IMG/VR virus record: IMGVR_UViG_3300003323_000307
Coordinates: 1 to 64,000 of that record
Source: a virus
DNA: 64,000 nucleotides
Reading direction: 5' to 3' (one strand)
Part shown: positions 1 to 9,232 of the stretch, piece by piece
Position numbering within the stretch: the first letter of the stretch is position 1
Layout: every line of letters begins with the position of its first letter
Notes under the pieces: generated by a model
Told to the model about the DNA's origin: nothing
Databases searched by the model: none
What the model saw: only the letters and a program-made list of their open reading frames with translations
Made by a program: the position numbers and the translations under genes

Positions 1-2346
1 GTATGGAGTGCTATTCAAACCGCTGGTACAGCTGTTTGGGGAGCTATCCAGGCAGCAGGCTCAGCCATCTGGGGTGCTATCCAGGCTGCTGTCACGGATA
101 CTTCGGGCGCCATTGACGCTCGGGGTAGAGCTGTTTGGGGAGCTATCCAGGCAGCAGGCTCAGCCATCTGGGGTGCTATCCAGGCTGCTGGTACGGCTAT
201 TTGGGGCGCCATTCAGGCTGCGGGGAGCGCGATTTGGGGAGCTATCCAGGCAGCAGGCTCAGCCATCTGGGGTGCTATCCAGGCTGCTGGTACGGCTATT
301 TGGGGCGCCATTCAGGCAGCAGGCTCAGCTATATGGTCGGGAATTCAAGCTGCCGGTACTGCTATTTGGTCAGGTATCCAGGCAGCGGGGACAGCGATCT
401 GGTCAGCCATTCAAGCTGCGGGAACTGCTATTTGGAGCGGCATCCAGGCTGCTGGTACAGCAATTTGGAGTGGTATTGAATCAGCAGGTACAGCCGTATG
501 GAACAATATTGCTTCTGCTGCTAAATCAGCTTTCGAGGGCGTAAAGAGCACTATTTCAGATATTTTCAAGGGAGATATTTTTGGTGGCGGAGCTGGGAGC
601 ATCTTTGATAAGATCGGAAGTCTTTTCGGGGGTAAGGGCCAGTCTCTAGCAGGTGTCCGTGATCAAGGGGGTGGAGGCGCGGGTGCATTTGCTGGAATTG
701 CCCAAGGTATCCAGCAGGCCATGACTCAAGCCCAGGCAGCCGTTACCACGGGCATGGCTCAGATTCAGTCCACTATCACTACTGCTATGGCAGCAGTAAG
801 TACCGCGTTTACCACAGGTACTACTTCATGGACTACTGCTATCACCACTGCTATGACCTCAGTGGGTACTGCTATCACCACCGGTACTACCACATGGACC
901 ACATCTATCACTACAGCCATGACTGCTGTTAGCACGGCTATCACAACTGGTACCACCACGTGGACTACATCTATAACCACGGCTATGACAGCAGTTGGTA
1001 CTGCTATCACTACAGGCACTACCACATGGTCCACGTCCATTACTACAGCTATGACGGCTATCAATACTGCCATCACTACTGGTACTACTACCTGGTCCAC
1101 CACCATTACAGCCGCTATGACCGCCGTCGGTACTGCTATTACTACTGGTACAACTACTTGGGCTACTTCCTTCAATACTGCCTTTACAGCAATTAATACT
1201 GCCATCACTGTTGGTACTACCACTTGGACTACCACCATCACAGCAGCTATGACTGCTGTAGGTACAGCCATTACCACGGGTACCACCACTTGGGCAACTT
1301 CATTTAATACTGCGTTTACTGCCATTAATGCCGCTATTACGGTTGGAACCACAACGTGGACCACCACTATTACTGCGGCAATGACGGCTGTAAGTACGGC
1401 TATTACCACAGGTACTACAATGTGGGCGACTGCATTTACCACGGCTTTCGTAGCCATTAATGCCGCTATTCTGGTGGGTACTACCACGTGGACCACAACG
1501 ATCACTACTGCTATGACAACCATGGCCACAGCAGTAACCACAGGAATGACCACCATCTCTACAGCTGTAACTACTGGTATGACAGCTATCTCCACTGCAT
1601 TCACTACCGGCTGGACTACGGTCACTACGGCTGCTACGACTGCCATGACTCAGCTGACCACCCAGGTCACACAGTCTATGACTCAGATGACTCAGGCTGT
1701 GACTCAAGGAATTCAGCAAATGGTTCAGGCTATGCAGCAGGGTTGGCAGCAGATGACCCAGGCTGCTCAGCAAGGCGTGCAGCAGATGGTCCAAGCCGTT
1801 CAACAGGGTGGTCAGCAAATGGTTCAGGCTTGTCAGCAGGCTGTCCAGCAGGCCGTAGCCGTACTGCAAGCTGCTGTAGGTCAGTTCCAGGCTGCTGGTG
1901 CTGCAATGGGCCAGGCTCTAGCCGCAGGTCTTCAGAGCCAGGTAGGTGCCGTTGCTGCGGCAGCACAGAGTCTGGCAGCTGCTGCTCGTGCTGCAATGCC
2001 GGGTTCCCCGGCCAAGGAGGGTCCGCTCTCCGGTCGCGGGTACTCACTGTACTCCGGTATGGCCATGGGTGAGGACTTCGCTCGTGGTATTCGTAGGCAA
2101 GAGGCTCTTATCAGTTCCGCCTCAAAGGGTATCGCTGGACGTGCGGCAGGTGGACTGAACATCAATGGAACTGTAGCCCCCCGGACCACTGCACCAGTGA
2201 CCATCTCGAACACTGCTAATGCAGCACCATCCGGCAGTGTCTACAATTTCGATTTCTCAAACGCTGTGATCACAGGCGGTCAGAAGCAGATCGAGGACAT
2301 GGTCCTACAGGCCATGAAGAACGCAGAGCGTAAGGGCAGGCGGTAA
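1..2346 (+). CDS. Tape measure protein, 3' part (5' end outside window)
   Basis: Open from the first base in frame 1 to TAA at 2344, so the protein is truncated by the window edge and continues upstream. It sets tail length and is part of the DNA-ejection machinery inside the tail tube. Residues 1-165 are 11-residue repeats of the AIWGAIQAAGS type with a regularly spaced Trp, the classic tape measure pattern. After a Gly-rich linker comes a second array (about residues 255-530) of roughly 22-residue Thr-rich units such as TTWTTxITTAMTAVGTAIT. A Gln/Met-rich coiled stretch (QQMVQAxQQG) and an Ala-rich C-terminus follow. Internal ATG codons (for example 721) are unlikely starts because the frame is open and repetitive on both sides. 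The ATG of the next gene overlaps the TAA by one base. Confidence 0.93.
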   Translation, partial: VWSAIQTAGTAVWGAIQAAGSAIWGAIQAAVTDTSGAIDARGRAVWGAIQAAGSAIWGAIQAAGTAIWGAIQAAGSAIWGAIQAAGSAIWGAIQAAGTAIWGAIQAAGSAIWSGIQAAGTAIWSGIQAAGTAIWSAIQAAGTAIWSGIQAAGTAIWSGIESAGTAVWNNIASAAKSAFEGVKSTISDIFKGDIFGGGAGSIFDKIGSLFGGKGQSLAGVRDQGGGGAGAFAGIAQGIQQAMTQAQAAVTTGMAQIQSTITTAMAAVSTAFTTGTTSWTTAITTAMTSVGTAITTGTTTWTTSITTAMTAVSTAITTGTTTWTTSITTAMTAVGTAITTGTTTWSTSITTAMTAINTAITTGTTTWSTTITAAMTAVGTAITTGTTTWATSFNTAFTAINTAITVGTTTWTTTITAAMTAVGTAITTGTTTWATSFNTAFTAINAAITVGTTTWTTTITAAMTAVSTAITTGTTMWATAFTTAFVAINAAILVGTTTWTTTITTAMTTMATAVTTGMTTISTAVTTGMTAISTAFTTGWTTVTTAATTAMTQLTTQVTQSMTQMTQAVTQGIQQMVQAMQQGWQQMTQAAQQGVQQMVQAVQQGGQQMVQACQQAVQQAVAVLQAAVGQFQAAGAAMGQALAAGLQSQVGAVAAAAQSLAAAARAAMPGSPAKEGPLSGRGYSLYSGMAMGEDFARGIRRQEALISSASKGIAGRAAGGLNINGTVAPRTTAPVTISNTANAAPSGSVYNFDFSNAVITGGQKQIEDMVLQAMKNAERKGRR

Positions 2347-3542
2347 TGGCTACAAATACGGCTGAGTATCAGGTAATAGTCAACTGGACTGATCCTCAGG
2401 AACGGAACATAGGGAGCTTTGACCACAATACAGACGTCTGGATCGCGGATACGGGTGCTAGAGTCGACCTTAGTACGGACTACGTCCGGTCAAGCCCGTA
2501 TTCCCTGAAGATCTCAGCGGATGTGGCAGGAACCGAGATTGTGTTTGATGATCTGGGTTCCCTGTTCGACACGTTTGTATTCGGCAGTGACACATCTCCC
2601 GCAGTAGGCTTGGCAGCCCACAAGATAGTGACCGGACTGACTATAGGGCAAGCCTATACAGTTTTCGGCTGGGCTTATGTGCCTTCAGGTGGAAGGCATG
2701 TCCAGTTGACTGTACCCGGGGCGTTGTTCAGTACGACTACAACTGTCAAAGATGACTGGTTGTATCTGGAAACGTCCTTCGTAGCTTCCACTGTGAGTAC
2801 TACCGTACAACTTATGATGGTGTCCACCACCGGTACTATATCCGCCCCTGTCTACATAGACGATATGCGGATCAAGTTCATGGGGGAGGATATCACTTGC
2901 CTGGTGTACAGCCAGGGTGACACTATCGAAGTAAACGAAGGTCGTGACACCCCGAGGGCTTTGTCAGCAGTAGCTACCTCGGAAACAAGTTTTGATTTTG
3001 ACAACCTTAACCGACTGTACTCCCCGAACAACCCTTTGTCAGTTGTGGGGGATAATGCCGCCAATGCGGCTACGAACTCCCCGTTGCAGATCCGGGCTAT
3101 ATTCGAAGGCCGGTTCTACATCCTGTACAACGGGTTCATTGATGACTATGTGATCAAACGCCTAGTACCAGGCAAGTCGTTCATATCTCTCACCGGCATT
3201 GATGTACTGGGCAAACTGGCAGCCACCCATATTTCAACAGGACTTTTCCAGAACATCCGTACGGGAGAAGCTATCGGAAAAGTATTGGACGAAATCAATT
3301 GGCCTGAAGAGAAGCGCAAGCTGGATTTCGGCGCCACTGTGATTGACTGGTGGTGGGAGGACGACACTAATGCTCTGGATGCTATCCAGAAGCTCCTGTC
3401 GGCTGAGGGACTTCCGTCTATCATCTACACGGATGATGTTGGTGACTTTGTATTCAAGGATCGCCACCACCGGTACGTCTCAACGTTCTCAACTCAAGTG
3501 GTTGCTCACTTTGCTGAATGTGATAGTGACCCAGCCCTCTAA
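2346..3542 (+). CDS. Minor tail protein, N-terminal half of a split baseplate protein
   Basis: 398 aa, start overlapping the tape measure stop (TAATG). Residues about 20-185 look like a carbohydrate-binding-type beta domain (SPYSLKISAD, then a VYIDDMRI end). Residues about 190-398 resemble the N-terminal part of the large siphophage tail protein that follows the tape measure gene. The protein stops soon after an FKDRHHR motif. In related actinophage proteins as I remember them, that motif is followed by a YDxGW.DI continuation; here that continuation is in the gene ending at 6524. I read this as half of an originally single protein. Still probably structural: good codon use, same operon position. 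Confidence 0.75.
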   Translation: MATNTAEYQVIVNWTDPQERNIGSFDHNTDVWIADTGARVDLSTDYVRSSPYSLKISADVAGTEIVFDDLGSLFDTFVFGSDTSPAVGLAAHKIVTGLTIGQAYTVFGWAYVPSGGRHVQLTVPGALFSTTTTVKDDWLYLETSFVASTVSTTVQLMMVSTTGTISAPVYIDDMRIKFMGEDITCLVYSQGDTIEVNEGRDTPRALSAVATSETSFDFDNLNRLYSPNNPLSVVGDNAANAATNSPLQIRAIFEGRFYILYNGFIDDYVIKRLVPGKSFISLTGIDVLGKLAATHISTGLFQNIRTGEAIGKVLDEINWPEEKRKLDFGATVIDWWWEDDTNALDAIQKLLSAEGLPSIIYTDDVGDFVFKDRHHRYVSTFSTQVVAHFAECDSDPAL

Positions 3543-3544
3543 TT

Positions 3545-3552
3545 GGTATAAT
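3545..3552 (+). promoter_or_regulatory. Candidate -10 element inside the tail operon
   Basis: GGTATAAT lies just after the stop of the split tail gene and about 35 bp before the next ATG. No clear -35 box was found. A promoter here would suit a module inserted into the tail operon. Confidence 0.4.
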
Positions 3553-3585
3553 ACTAGAAGGTCAATTTCTGTAGATTGGTAGATA

Positions 3586-4110
3586 ATGCACAAGGACAGA
3601 AGTGGACTCCGAGGGCTTGTGATTGTTTCACTTTACGGGCCTTATGGGGACCTCAAACATCGGCAGGAAATAGAAAACCTTATTACTACAGCCGGTGATG
3701 AATACTATGCTAAGCGTTCAGGTGCCAACATTGCACCAGCTAACCCCATATATAATACAAAAGTGACCGGCATGAAACTGGGGACCGGGGCAGTACTACC
3801 CTCTAAGTCCGGATCAAACTCTGCCTTAGGTAGCTACGTGACAGGATCTAATATCTCGTTTCTCACTGGTTACCCTGTATTCCAGCAGAGGCCCTCGGAT
3901 GCCGGTTGGGACCTTTTGTACTATGGACAATGGGGGCCAGGTGTGGCTACAAACTCGGCCCTTACAGAAGCTGTTATAGTCACAGATTCTGCCTCTAACG
4001 CCACGTCTACTTCAGCCAACACTATATCCCGAGTCACGTTCTCTGCTGTGAACAAGACCGCTGCTGACACCCTGGAAATTTCCTGGGCACACACTTTCCT
4101 AGGAGCCTGA
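3586..4110 (+). CDS. Putative tail/appendage protein
   Basis: 174 aa, family not recognised. A mixed N-terminus (SLYGPYGDLKHRQEIENLI) is followed by a Thr/Ser/Asn-rich beta stretch typical of phage surface appendages, ending in a compact SWAHTFLGA tail. The start codon has no strong Shine-Dalgarno. It sits between the two halves of the split tail protein and one base before the next gene, so it is probably virion-associated. It could be an adhesin or a decoration domain carried by recombination. Confidence 0.7.
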   Translation: MHKDRSGLRGLVIVSLYGPYGDLKHRQEIENLITTAGDEYYAKRSGANIAPANPIYNTKVTGMKLGTGAVLPSKSGSNSALGSYVTGSNISFLTGYPVFQQRPSDAGWDLLYYGQWGPGVATNSALTEAVIVTDSASNATSTSANTISRVTFSAVNKTAADTLEISWAHTFLGA

Positions 4111-4111
4111 T

Positions 4112-4654
4112 ATGTCTGATCTTATTGAATCTGGCCGGATGTTCACAGAGGTGCGGATTCTTAAATACCGTGCTGAGGATATTCCCGAAGGTCAGCCTAT
4201 TAAGTCTGTAGAGCCCTACGAGATTACGGATGCAGGTCAGCCAGGGAACCTTCTGGTAAACGGCGGAATTAACCGCATCTGGGGCCAGCTCAACTCTAAC
4301 ACCCAGGTATGGGATCAGACTCATACAGGTATTGGGGTAGGGAACAGCAGCACTGCTGCTGCGGCATCTGATAACAACCTGCTTGGAGCCTCTAAGAGGT
4401 TTAACCAGTGTGATTCTGGATTCCCTAGCCTCCCAGGGGTTCAGAATATTCAGTTTGCTGCTACGTTTGGTACGGCAGATGCTAACTTTGCGTGGAACGA
4501 GTATGGAATTGTAGTACCTAACACCTCTACCACATTCACAGCGGGGGGCACCTTGCCCACTAACTATGTACTGTTGAACCGGAAAGTAGTTAGCCTGGGG
4601 ACTAAGACGTCTTCGGATATCTGGATCTTTACCGCTACCATGACTCTAGCCTAA
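4112..4654 (+). CDS. Putative tail/appendage protein
   Basis: 180 aa, family not recognised. It begins 2 bases after the preceding stop. N-terminus contains FTEVRILKYRAEDIPEGQP; the rest is beta-rich with VLLNRKVVSLGTKTSSDIW near the end. Closely coupled to the upstream gene, so the two probably act together. Likely a tail surface or fibre-attachment protein; function is inferred from position only. Confidence 0.72.
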   Translation: MSDLIESGRMFTEVRILKYRAEDIPEGQPIKSVEPYEITDAGQPGNLLVNGGINRIWGQLNSNTQVWDQTHTGIGVGNSSTAAAASDNNLLGASKRFNQCDSGFPSLPGVQNIQFAATFGTADANFAWNEYGIVVPNTSTTFTAGGTLPTNYVLLNRKVVSLGTKTSSDIWIFTATMTLA

Positions 4655-4685
4655 TACGCAGTACCTCTACTGAAAGGGGACACAC

Positions 4686-6524
4686 ATGGCTGCCCCTACT
4701 TGGGTTGCTGCGGGTACGTTTGTAAACAACCTGTCATCTGGCTCGCTTACCCCGGGTCTACCTGCGGGATATACAACTGATGATATTTTCATCCTTTTCG
4801 CTGTCACTAACGACGGAGAGGTAGCCCCTACCCCCTCTGGGTGGAATCTTCTGACATTTGAAGACTCCACCTCAGCAGGCTTCCGGGCTACCATGTTCTG
4901 GCGGCGAGCTACCGCCTCCGAAACCGCACCTACCTTCACTTCTCCTGCCAACGGGGAAAGTGCGATTATCCATGCATTCCGTGGATGTCAGAGCGTAGGC
5001 AACCCTTTTAACGTTACTGCCGGAAGCTCCGAAAGCACCAGTAACACTTCAGTAACCTTCCCCTCAATCACCACCACAGTAGATGAATGTATGGTGGTCT
5101 TGTTCGGGGCTGTGTTCAACGCGACCATCAGTGGGCAGACAAACGCCAACCTTACTTCCCTTACAGAGCGTTCTGACAACTCCACGTTCCTGGCGCTAAA
5201 CGTAACCACGGGCGTTAAAGCCACTCTAGGGGCCACAGGCACTACATCGGCTACGGCCTCTGCAAATGGTACAGAAGTCTGTATGACGACTTCTTTGAAG
5301 CCTAACGCGGGCCTGGTCACTGAGCTTAATGACTCAGATACCGGAACTGGTTCTGAGACAGAGAGTATTCAGCCTAAACTCCTGGTTTCAGATTCCGACA
5401 CCGGTACAGGAACTGAAACGGAGTCTATAAAGGCTGCTGTAAACAAGTCCAGTTCAGATAGTGGTACAGGTACAGAAACTCAAGGTGTAGTACCTGTTTC
5501 ATCTGGTCTTGAGTATGTAGCCCTATCTGACCCGTTCGCCCTCAAGCTGATCCTAGGTATTACAGATACTGAGGGCTTGAGTGACCTAGGCTTCAACACA
5601 TTCGACCTTGCTCCCACTATCGGGATGTCTCAGCCGTTCACTTATGACATCGGCTGGAAGGACATTATCAACAAGATCGAGGTCACATCAGAGAAGCGCT
5701 ACCCGACCTTCTCTGAGGAGGTTGTCTGGGAGGACAAGGACACGAAGACTATCTTCCCCGGTGAGCCTTACGTCTACAAGGCCAAGGCTGACGACCCCTT
5801 CTATGATGCTGTGGTCCCGGTCGCCGGTCTCAAGTCTTACAGCGGCTCCAATCAGGTAGTCACCCCTGATAAGTATGACTTCCTGGTAGAGCAGGGGACT
5901 GTTCAGGTTAACCTGTCCAGGACTTCTGGCCAGTCAGTAGATATCACAGTTACAGCTACGGGGAACGACACTGCTGTCATTTCTGGAATGTCCCTTCGAG
6001 CTATACCTGTAAAGGTTTTCCACACATTCAACGTGAAAACAGAAGACGTAGCCTCACAGGTGGTCTCTGGCGTCAAGACCCCCATCGACAGTGAGCAGCC
6101 TTCTGAATGGATGAACATCAATGACGCTCGTGCCGTTACTGAGGTAATCCTTAATCAGCGTTCTGAAAAGCTTCCTTTTGTTACCTTCTCGCTCTTGAAT
6201 GCCAATGATATCCGTCTCCGAACCATGCTGGATCTGCGCCTGTCAGACCGTGTGGATATCAACGAAACGGAGACCTTTACGAACAATGATTTCTATGTGG
6301 AACAGATCACTAATAAGATCAGTTCCTCTGGAAAAACCCACGAAACCGTGCTAGGCTGTGAACAGCTCCCTACTCCTGTTGAGGGGGCTATGATATTTGA
6401 TGATGAAGCGACTGGATTCGATATAGGGGTGTTCGGTAACAGGGCCAACCTATATGATTTCGATGAGAAGTTGTTCATCGTAGGGCAGTCAACTTTGAAT
6501 GGGAACAGGATTCTAGGACTATGA
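4686..6524 (+). CDS. Fusion: adhesin-like N-terminus plus C-terminal half of the split tail protein
   Basis: 612 aa with a good ribosome site (AAAGGGG). Residues 1-205 form a beta-rich adhesin-like domain. Residues about 215-265 hold three SDTGTGTETESI-type repeats, apparently a linker. From about residue 316 (QPFTYDIGWKDIINKIEV) the sequence resembles the C-terminal half of large siphophage tail proteins and ends with an RxxMLDLRLSDRV..YVEQI region typical of that family. This half is missing from the gene at 2346-3542. Either the two chains assemble together or a recombination event replaced one long protein with two. The stop overlaps the next start by 4 bases (ATGA). Confidence 0.78.
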   Translation: MAAPTWVAAGTFVNNLSSGSLTPGLPAGYTTDDIFILFAVTNDGEVAPTPSGWNLLTFEDSTSAGFRATMFWRRATASETAPTFTSPANGESAIIHAFRGCQSVGNPFNVTAGSSESTSNTSVTFPSITTTVDECMVVLFGAVFNATISGQTNANLTSLTERSDNSTFLALNVTTGVKATLGATGTTSATASANGTEVCMTTSLKPNAGLVTELNDSDTGTGSETESIQPKLLVSDSDTGTGTETESIKAAVNKSSSDSGTGTETQGVVPVSSGLEYVALSDPFALKLILGITDTEGLSDLGFNTFDLAPTIGMSQPFTYDIGWKDIINKIEVTSEKRYPTFSEEVVWEDKDTKTIFPGEPYVYKAKADDPFYDAVVPVAGLKSYSGSNQVVTPDKYDFLVEQGTVQVNLSRTSGQSVDITVTATGNDTAVISGMSLRAIPVKVFHTFNVKTEDVASQVVSGVKTPIDSEQPSEWMNINDARAVTEVILNQRSEKLPFVTFSLLNANDIRLRTMLDLRLSDRVDINETETFTNNDFYVEQITNKISSSGKTHETVLGCEQLPTPVEGAMIFDDEATGFDIGVFGNRANLYDFDEKLFIVGQSTLNGNRILGL

Positions 6525-6838
6525 CAGTTGCACGAGCTTATGTAAATCACGGTACCTGGGTAGCAGATTGCCCCCGGAAGGACTGCAATAATGCTATTGC
6601 TCTCATGCCTAGGCAGGAAACTTTCTACTGTGTGGGCTTCGGGGGTTGTAACATGATTACTCCTGTGGACTGGCCCCGAAATGCGGATGATATCTGGGAA
6701 GTTCTAGAGCGACGACCTGTGGGAGCTACCCGCAACTGGTTCCCCGCAGGTCATGAACTCGCCCTCCGGGCCAATTGCCCTAATGGGCAGACTGTATCGG
6801 ATCTCATCAAAGAGAACAAGGAAAACGGAGTACTGTAA
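6521..6838 (+). CDS. Small zinc-ribbon-like protein in tail operon
   Basis: 105 aa, ATGA overlap with the upstream gene. Cys pairs at CPRKDC and CVGFGGC suggest one metal-binding knuckle near the N-terminus; a PVDWP motif follows. No known family recognised. Its place inside the tail operon suggests an assembly or structural accessory role. Confidence 0.75.
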   Translation: MTVARAYVNHGTWVADCPRKDCNNAIALMPRQETFYCVGFGGCNMITPVDWPRNADDIWEVLERRPVGATRNWFPAGHELALRANCPNGQTVSDLIKENKENGVL

Positions 6839-7377
6839 TGGCTTGGACTGCACCTATGACGGCTGTGGCAGGAAACGCGTTCACTGCTGCACAGTTCAAC
6901 ACATATATTCGAGACAACCTCCTGGAAACCGCCCCAGCTAAGGCGACTACTCAGGGCGGGTACTTCGTATCCACCGGGGCTAATGCCATCACGGAACGAA
7001 TTGCTCAGTCAGCACATATAGCGACTACTGAGACTACCACCTCTACAAGCTACGCAGACCTCGCTACTGTAGGCCCCTCAGTTACCGTTAACGCAGGCAC
7101 AGCCTGTCTGGTGAGTATATACGCATCTCTTCAGAACAGCACATCGGGCGCTGTAGCGAAGATGTCCTATGCAGTGTCCGGAGCAAGCACTATCGCAGCC
7201 TCAGATGTGACTGCTATTTCCCTTACCACGGCTGCTGCTAACCAAGCTATCCGTACTGGGATGACGTTCCTCCAGACCCCTCTTACGTCCGGGTCTAAAA
7301 CCTTTACAGCCAAGTATGCGGTTTCAGCGGGTACGGGCTCTTTTGTGAATCGTCGAATCACAGTACTCCCCCTGTGA
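6838..7377 (+). CDS. Tail protein, tandem paralogue 1
   Basis: 179 aa, start overlapping the previous stop (TAATG). First of four neighbouring paralogues sharing an N-terminus of the form MAWTxPMTxVxGxxxTAAQxN.YLRDNLLETxPAK, a beta-rich middle with a SYADLATVGPSVTV-type strand, and an NRRITVLPL end. Such proteins are common among siphophage tail-tip or fibre genes. Probably a trimeric surface fibre or knob; exact role unknown. Confidence 0.8.
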   Translation: MAWTAPMTAVAGNAFTAAQFNTYIRDNLLETAPAKATTQGGYFVSTGANAITERIAQSAHIATTETTTSTSYADLATVGPSVTVNAGTACLVSIYASLQNSTSGAVAKMSYAVSGASTIAASDVTAISLTTAAANQAIRTGMTFLQTPLTSGSKTFTAKYAVSAGTGSFVNRRITVLPL

Positions 7378-7385
7378 GGTGAACC

Positions 7386-8027
7386 ATGGTATGGACCACC
7401 CCTAAGCAGTTCAACCCTGGGGATATTCTTACTGCGGCAGACTTGAACATCTACCTTCGTGACAACCTTTTGGAAAGCGAAGTGATGAAGTGCACTACCG
7501 CAGGATCTCACCTTACAACTGACACAGGGGCGAACCTTGTGGAGCGTAAGGTTTTGGGGGAGGTTGTAGACGGTTCTGAAACTATTACTTGCCCTCCGCT
7601 AGTATATTTGGGAAGTAACACCTGGGACAACGGGTCCTATACCCCCAGGGATCTGGGTACTCGGGGTCCCACTGTAACTATCCAGACAGGTACCCGGGCT
7701 CTGGTATTTATGTCAGCCAAGGCCAACTGCGATAACCCGGAAGTTCAATCCTTGATTTTTATAGGGGTGGATGTACAGGATTCAAGTCATCGGCTGACTA
7801 CATATAGCTCTACCGATGTGATAGGGGCAAACCAAGGGTTCTCTCTCTGGCCGATGGCCGGGTCTACCACCCAAAGAGGCAAGATGACTCTTATTACAGG
7901 CCTTACCCCGGGTATGAATACATTTACTATGAAGTACAATACACCTCGGACCACTGGCACGCCCCCGCAGGTTGAGCTTCACAGTAATACGTACTCCAAC
8001 CGACGTTTGATTGTACTGCCACTTTAG
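7386..8027 (+). CDS. Tail protein, tandem paralogue 2
   Basis: 213 aa. It keeps the family N-terminus (FNPGDILTAADLNIYLRDNL) and the NRRLIVLPL end but has a longer, strongly diverged centre (QSLIFIGVDVQDSSHRL). Preceded by GAGGTGAACC. Divergence in the centre with fixed ends suggests a conserved attachment and trimerisation frame carrying a variable surface. Confidence 0.8.
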   Translation: MVWTTPKQFNPGDILTAADLNIYLRDNLLESEVMKCTTAGSHLTTDTGANLVERKVLGEVVDGSETITCPPLVYLGSNTWDNGSYTPRDLGTRGPTVTIQTGTRALVFMSAKANCDNPEVQSLIFIGVDVQDSSHRLTTYSSTDVIGANQGFSLWPMAGSTTQRGKMTLITGLTPGMNTFTMKYNTPRTTGTPPQVELHSNTYSNRRLIVLPL

Positions 8028-8035
8028 GAGGACAC

Positions 8036-8584
8036 ATGGCTTGGACTGTGCCTATGACCTTTGTTGATGGGGCAGTACTTACGGCAGCACAACTGAACAC
8101 CCAGCTAAGAGATAATTTTCTAGAGACCATCCCAGCCAAGTCCACTAATAATGGCGGGGTGGGGGGAGGCTATTTCGCTGTTACAGGCCCTTACAGCCTT
8201 GCTGAGAGAGGAGTGACATATGCTGAAGTTAACACTGCACAGTCCCTCACCTCTACTGCCTATATTGATCTAGCCACTGTAGGTCCGTCTGTAGGTGCTA
8301 CTACTAGCAGCGTCGCTCTTATCCTATTTTCTGTAGAAGTTAACAGTAGCGTCCGTAAAGGCGAATGTGCTATTGCTGTAGAAGTAGCAGGGGCAACCAG
8401 CAAAGAAGCTGGAGATGATGCAGCCATTATCCTTTCTACAGATACAAACTCACAGAATGCATTTGGGGGCTTTGTATTCTTCAATGATCTGACGCCTGGG
8501 TATAACATCTTTAGTCTTAAATACCGGACAGGTGATAAGACCGCTACTTTCCGAAACCGTCGCATTCTAGCGCTACCGATGTAG
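8036..8584 (+). CDS. Tail protein, tandem paralogue 3
   Basis: 182 aa with a strong ribosome site (TAGGAGG). Closest of the set to paralogue 1: MAWTVPMTFVDGAVLTAAQL start, AYIDLATVGPSVG middle, NRRILALPM end. A Gly-rich insertion (GGVGGGYF) lies near residue 40. Confidence 0.8.
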   Translation: MAWTVPMTFVDGAVLTAAQLNTQLRDNFLETIPAKSTNNGGVGGGYFAVTGPYSLAERGVTYAEVNTAQSLTSTAYIDLATVGPSVGATTSSVALILFSVEVNSSVRKGECAIAVEVAGATSKEAGDDAAIILSTDTNSQNAFGGFVFFNDLTPGYNIFSLKYRTGDKTATFRNRRILALPM

Positions 8585-8590
8585 GTTGAT

Positions 8591-9223
8591 ATGACTTGGT
8601 GGGCACCGTTCACCTTTGTGGCTGGAACAAGTCTGGCCGCAGAGGATGTGAACAAGTACCTGTATGACAACATGAATGAGACTTTGATAGGCAAGCTGAA
8701 AAGTGGTGGAGTAGCCTCTTCGGAGGGCGTTTGGTTCTCCTCTGACGGCCCTAATTCTGTTGTAGGCCGAGAGATCAAGAGTGATAATGCAACAGGATTC
8801 GGAGTCAAGACTACTTCAACATCTACGTATGGGGTACCTAATAGTACTTCCGGAGGCTACTCCAACCCTAGTCTTACTGTAACTACGGGGACAAATGCTT
8901 TGGTGGTTTGGAACGGGATGCTTTCCATGCCAGTATCCCCTCCGCCTGCGGCAACAGTTTCAGCTTTTTGCAGTATAGCTGTGTCAGGTGCCACTAGCAT
9001 TTCAGCAAATGACACCTATGCTATTCGTAGCTCTGGCAATGTGTATGCCCCTAATGATGAGAACACAGTGACGGGTGGCTTGTTCAGTGAATATATGACC
9101 TTCCGGTGGTATACTTCACTGACCCCAGGGAACAATACTTTTACAATGCATATACGTTGCTCTTCCAACGGTACACCAGTTAGAATGGATGTACCTGCCC
9201 TTACAGTTATCCCATTCGGTTAG
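8591..9223 (+). CDS. Tail protein, tandem paralogue 4
   Basis: 210 aa. The N-terminal frame is recognisable (WWAPFTFVAGTSLAAEDVNKYLYDN) but the C-terminal NRR motif is lost and replaced by VRMDVPALTVIPF, so this is the most diverged copy. It ends 9 bases before the lysin gene. Confidence 0.77.
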   Translation: MTWWAPFTFVAGTSLAAEDVNKYLYDNMNETLIGKLKSGGVASSEGVWFSSDGPNSVVGREIKSDNATGFGVKTTSTSTYGVPNSTSGGYSNPSLTVTTGTNALVVWNGMLSMPVSPPPAATVSAFCSIAVSGATSISANDTYAIRSSGNVYAPNDENTVTGGLFSEYMTFRWYTSLTPGNNTFTMHIRCSSNGTPVRMDVPALTVIPFG

Positions 9224-9232
9224 GAGTCTCCG

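Noticed and set aside
765-1646. Long antisense frames across the tape measure repeats
   Set aside because: They are low-complexity Val/Ala shadows of the repeat array; the plus-strand frame is open throughout and has tape measure features.
3543-5620. Group I or II intron interrupting the tail protein
   Set aside because: The interval holds tail-type genes with their own starts, no intron-encoded nuclease and no recognisable intron ends, so domain insertion or gene fission is more likely.
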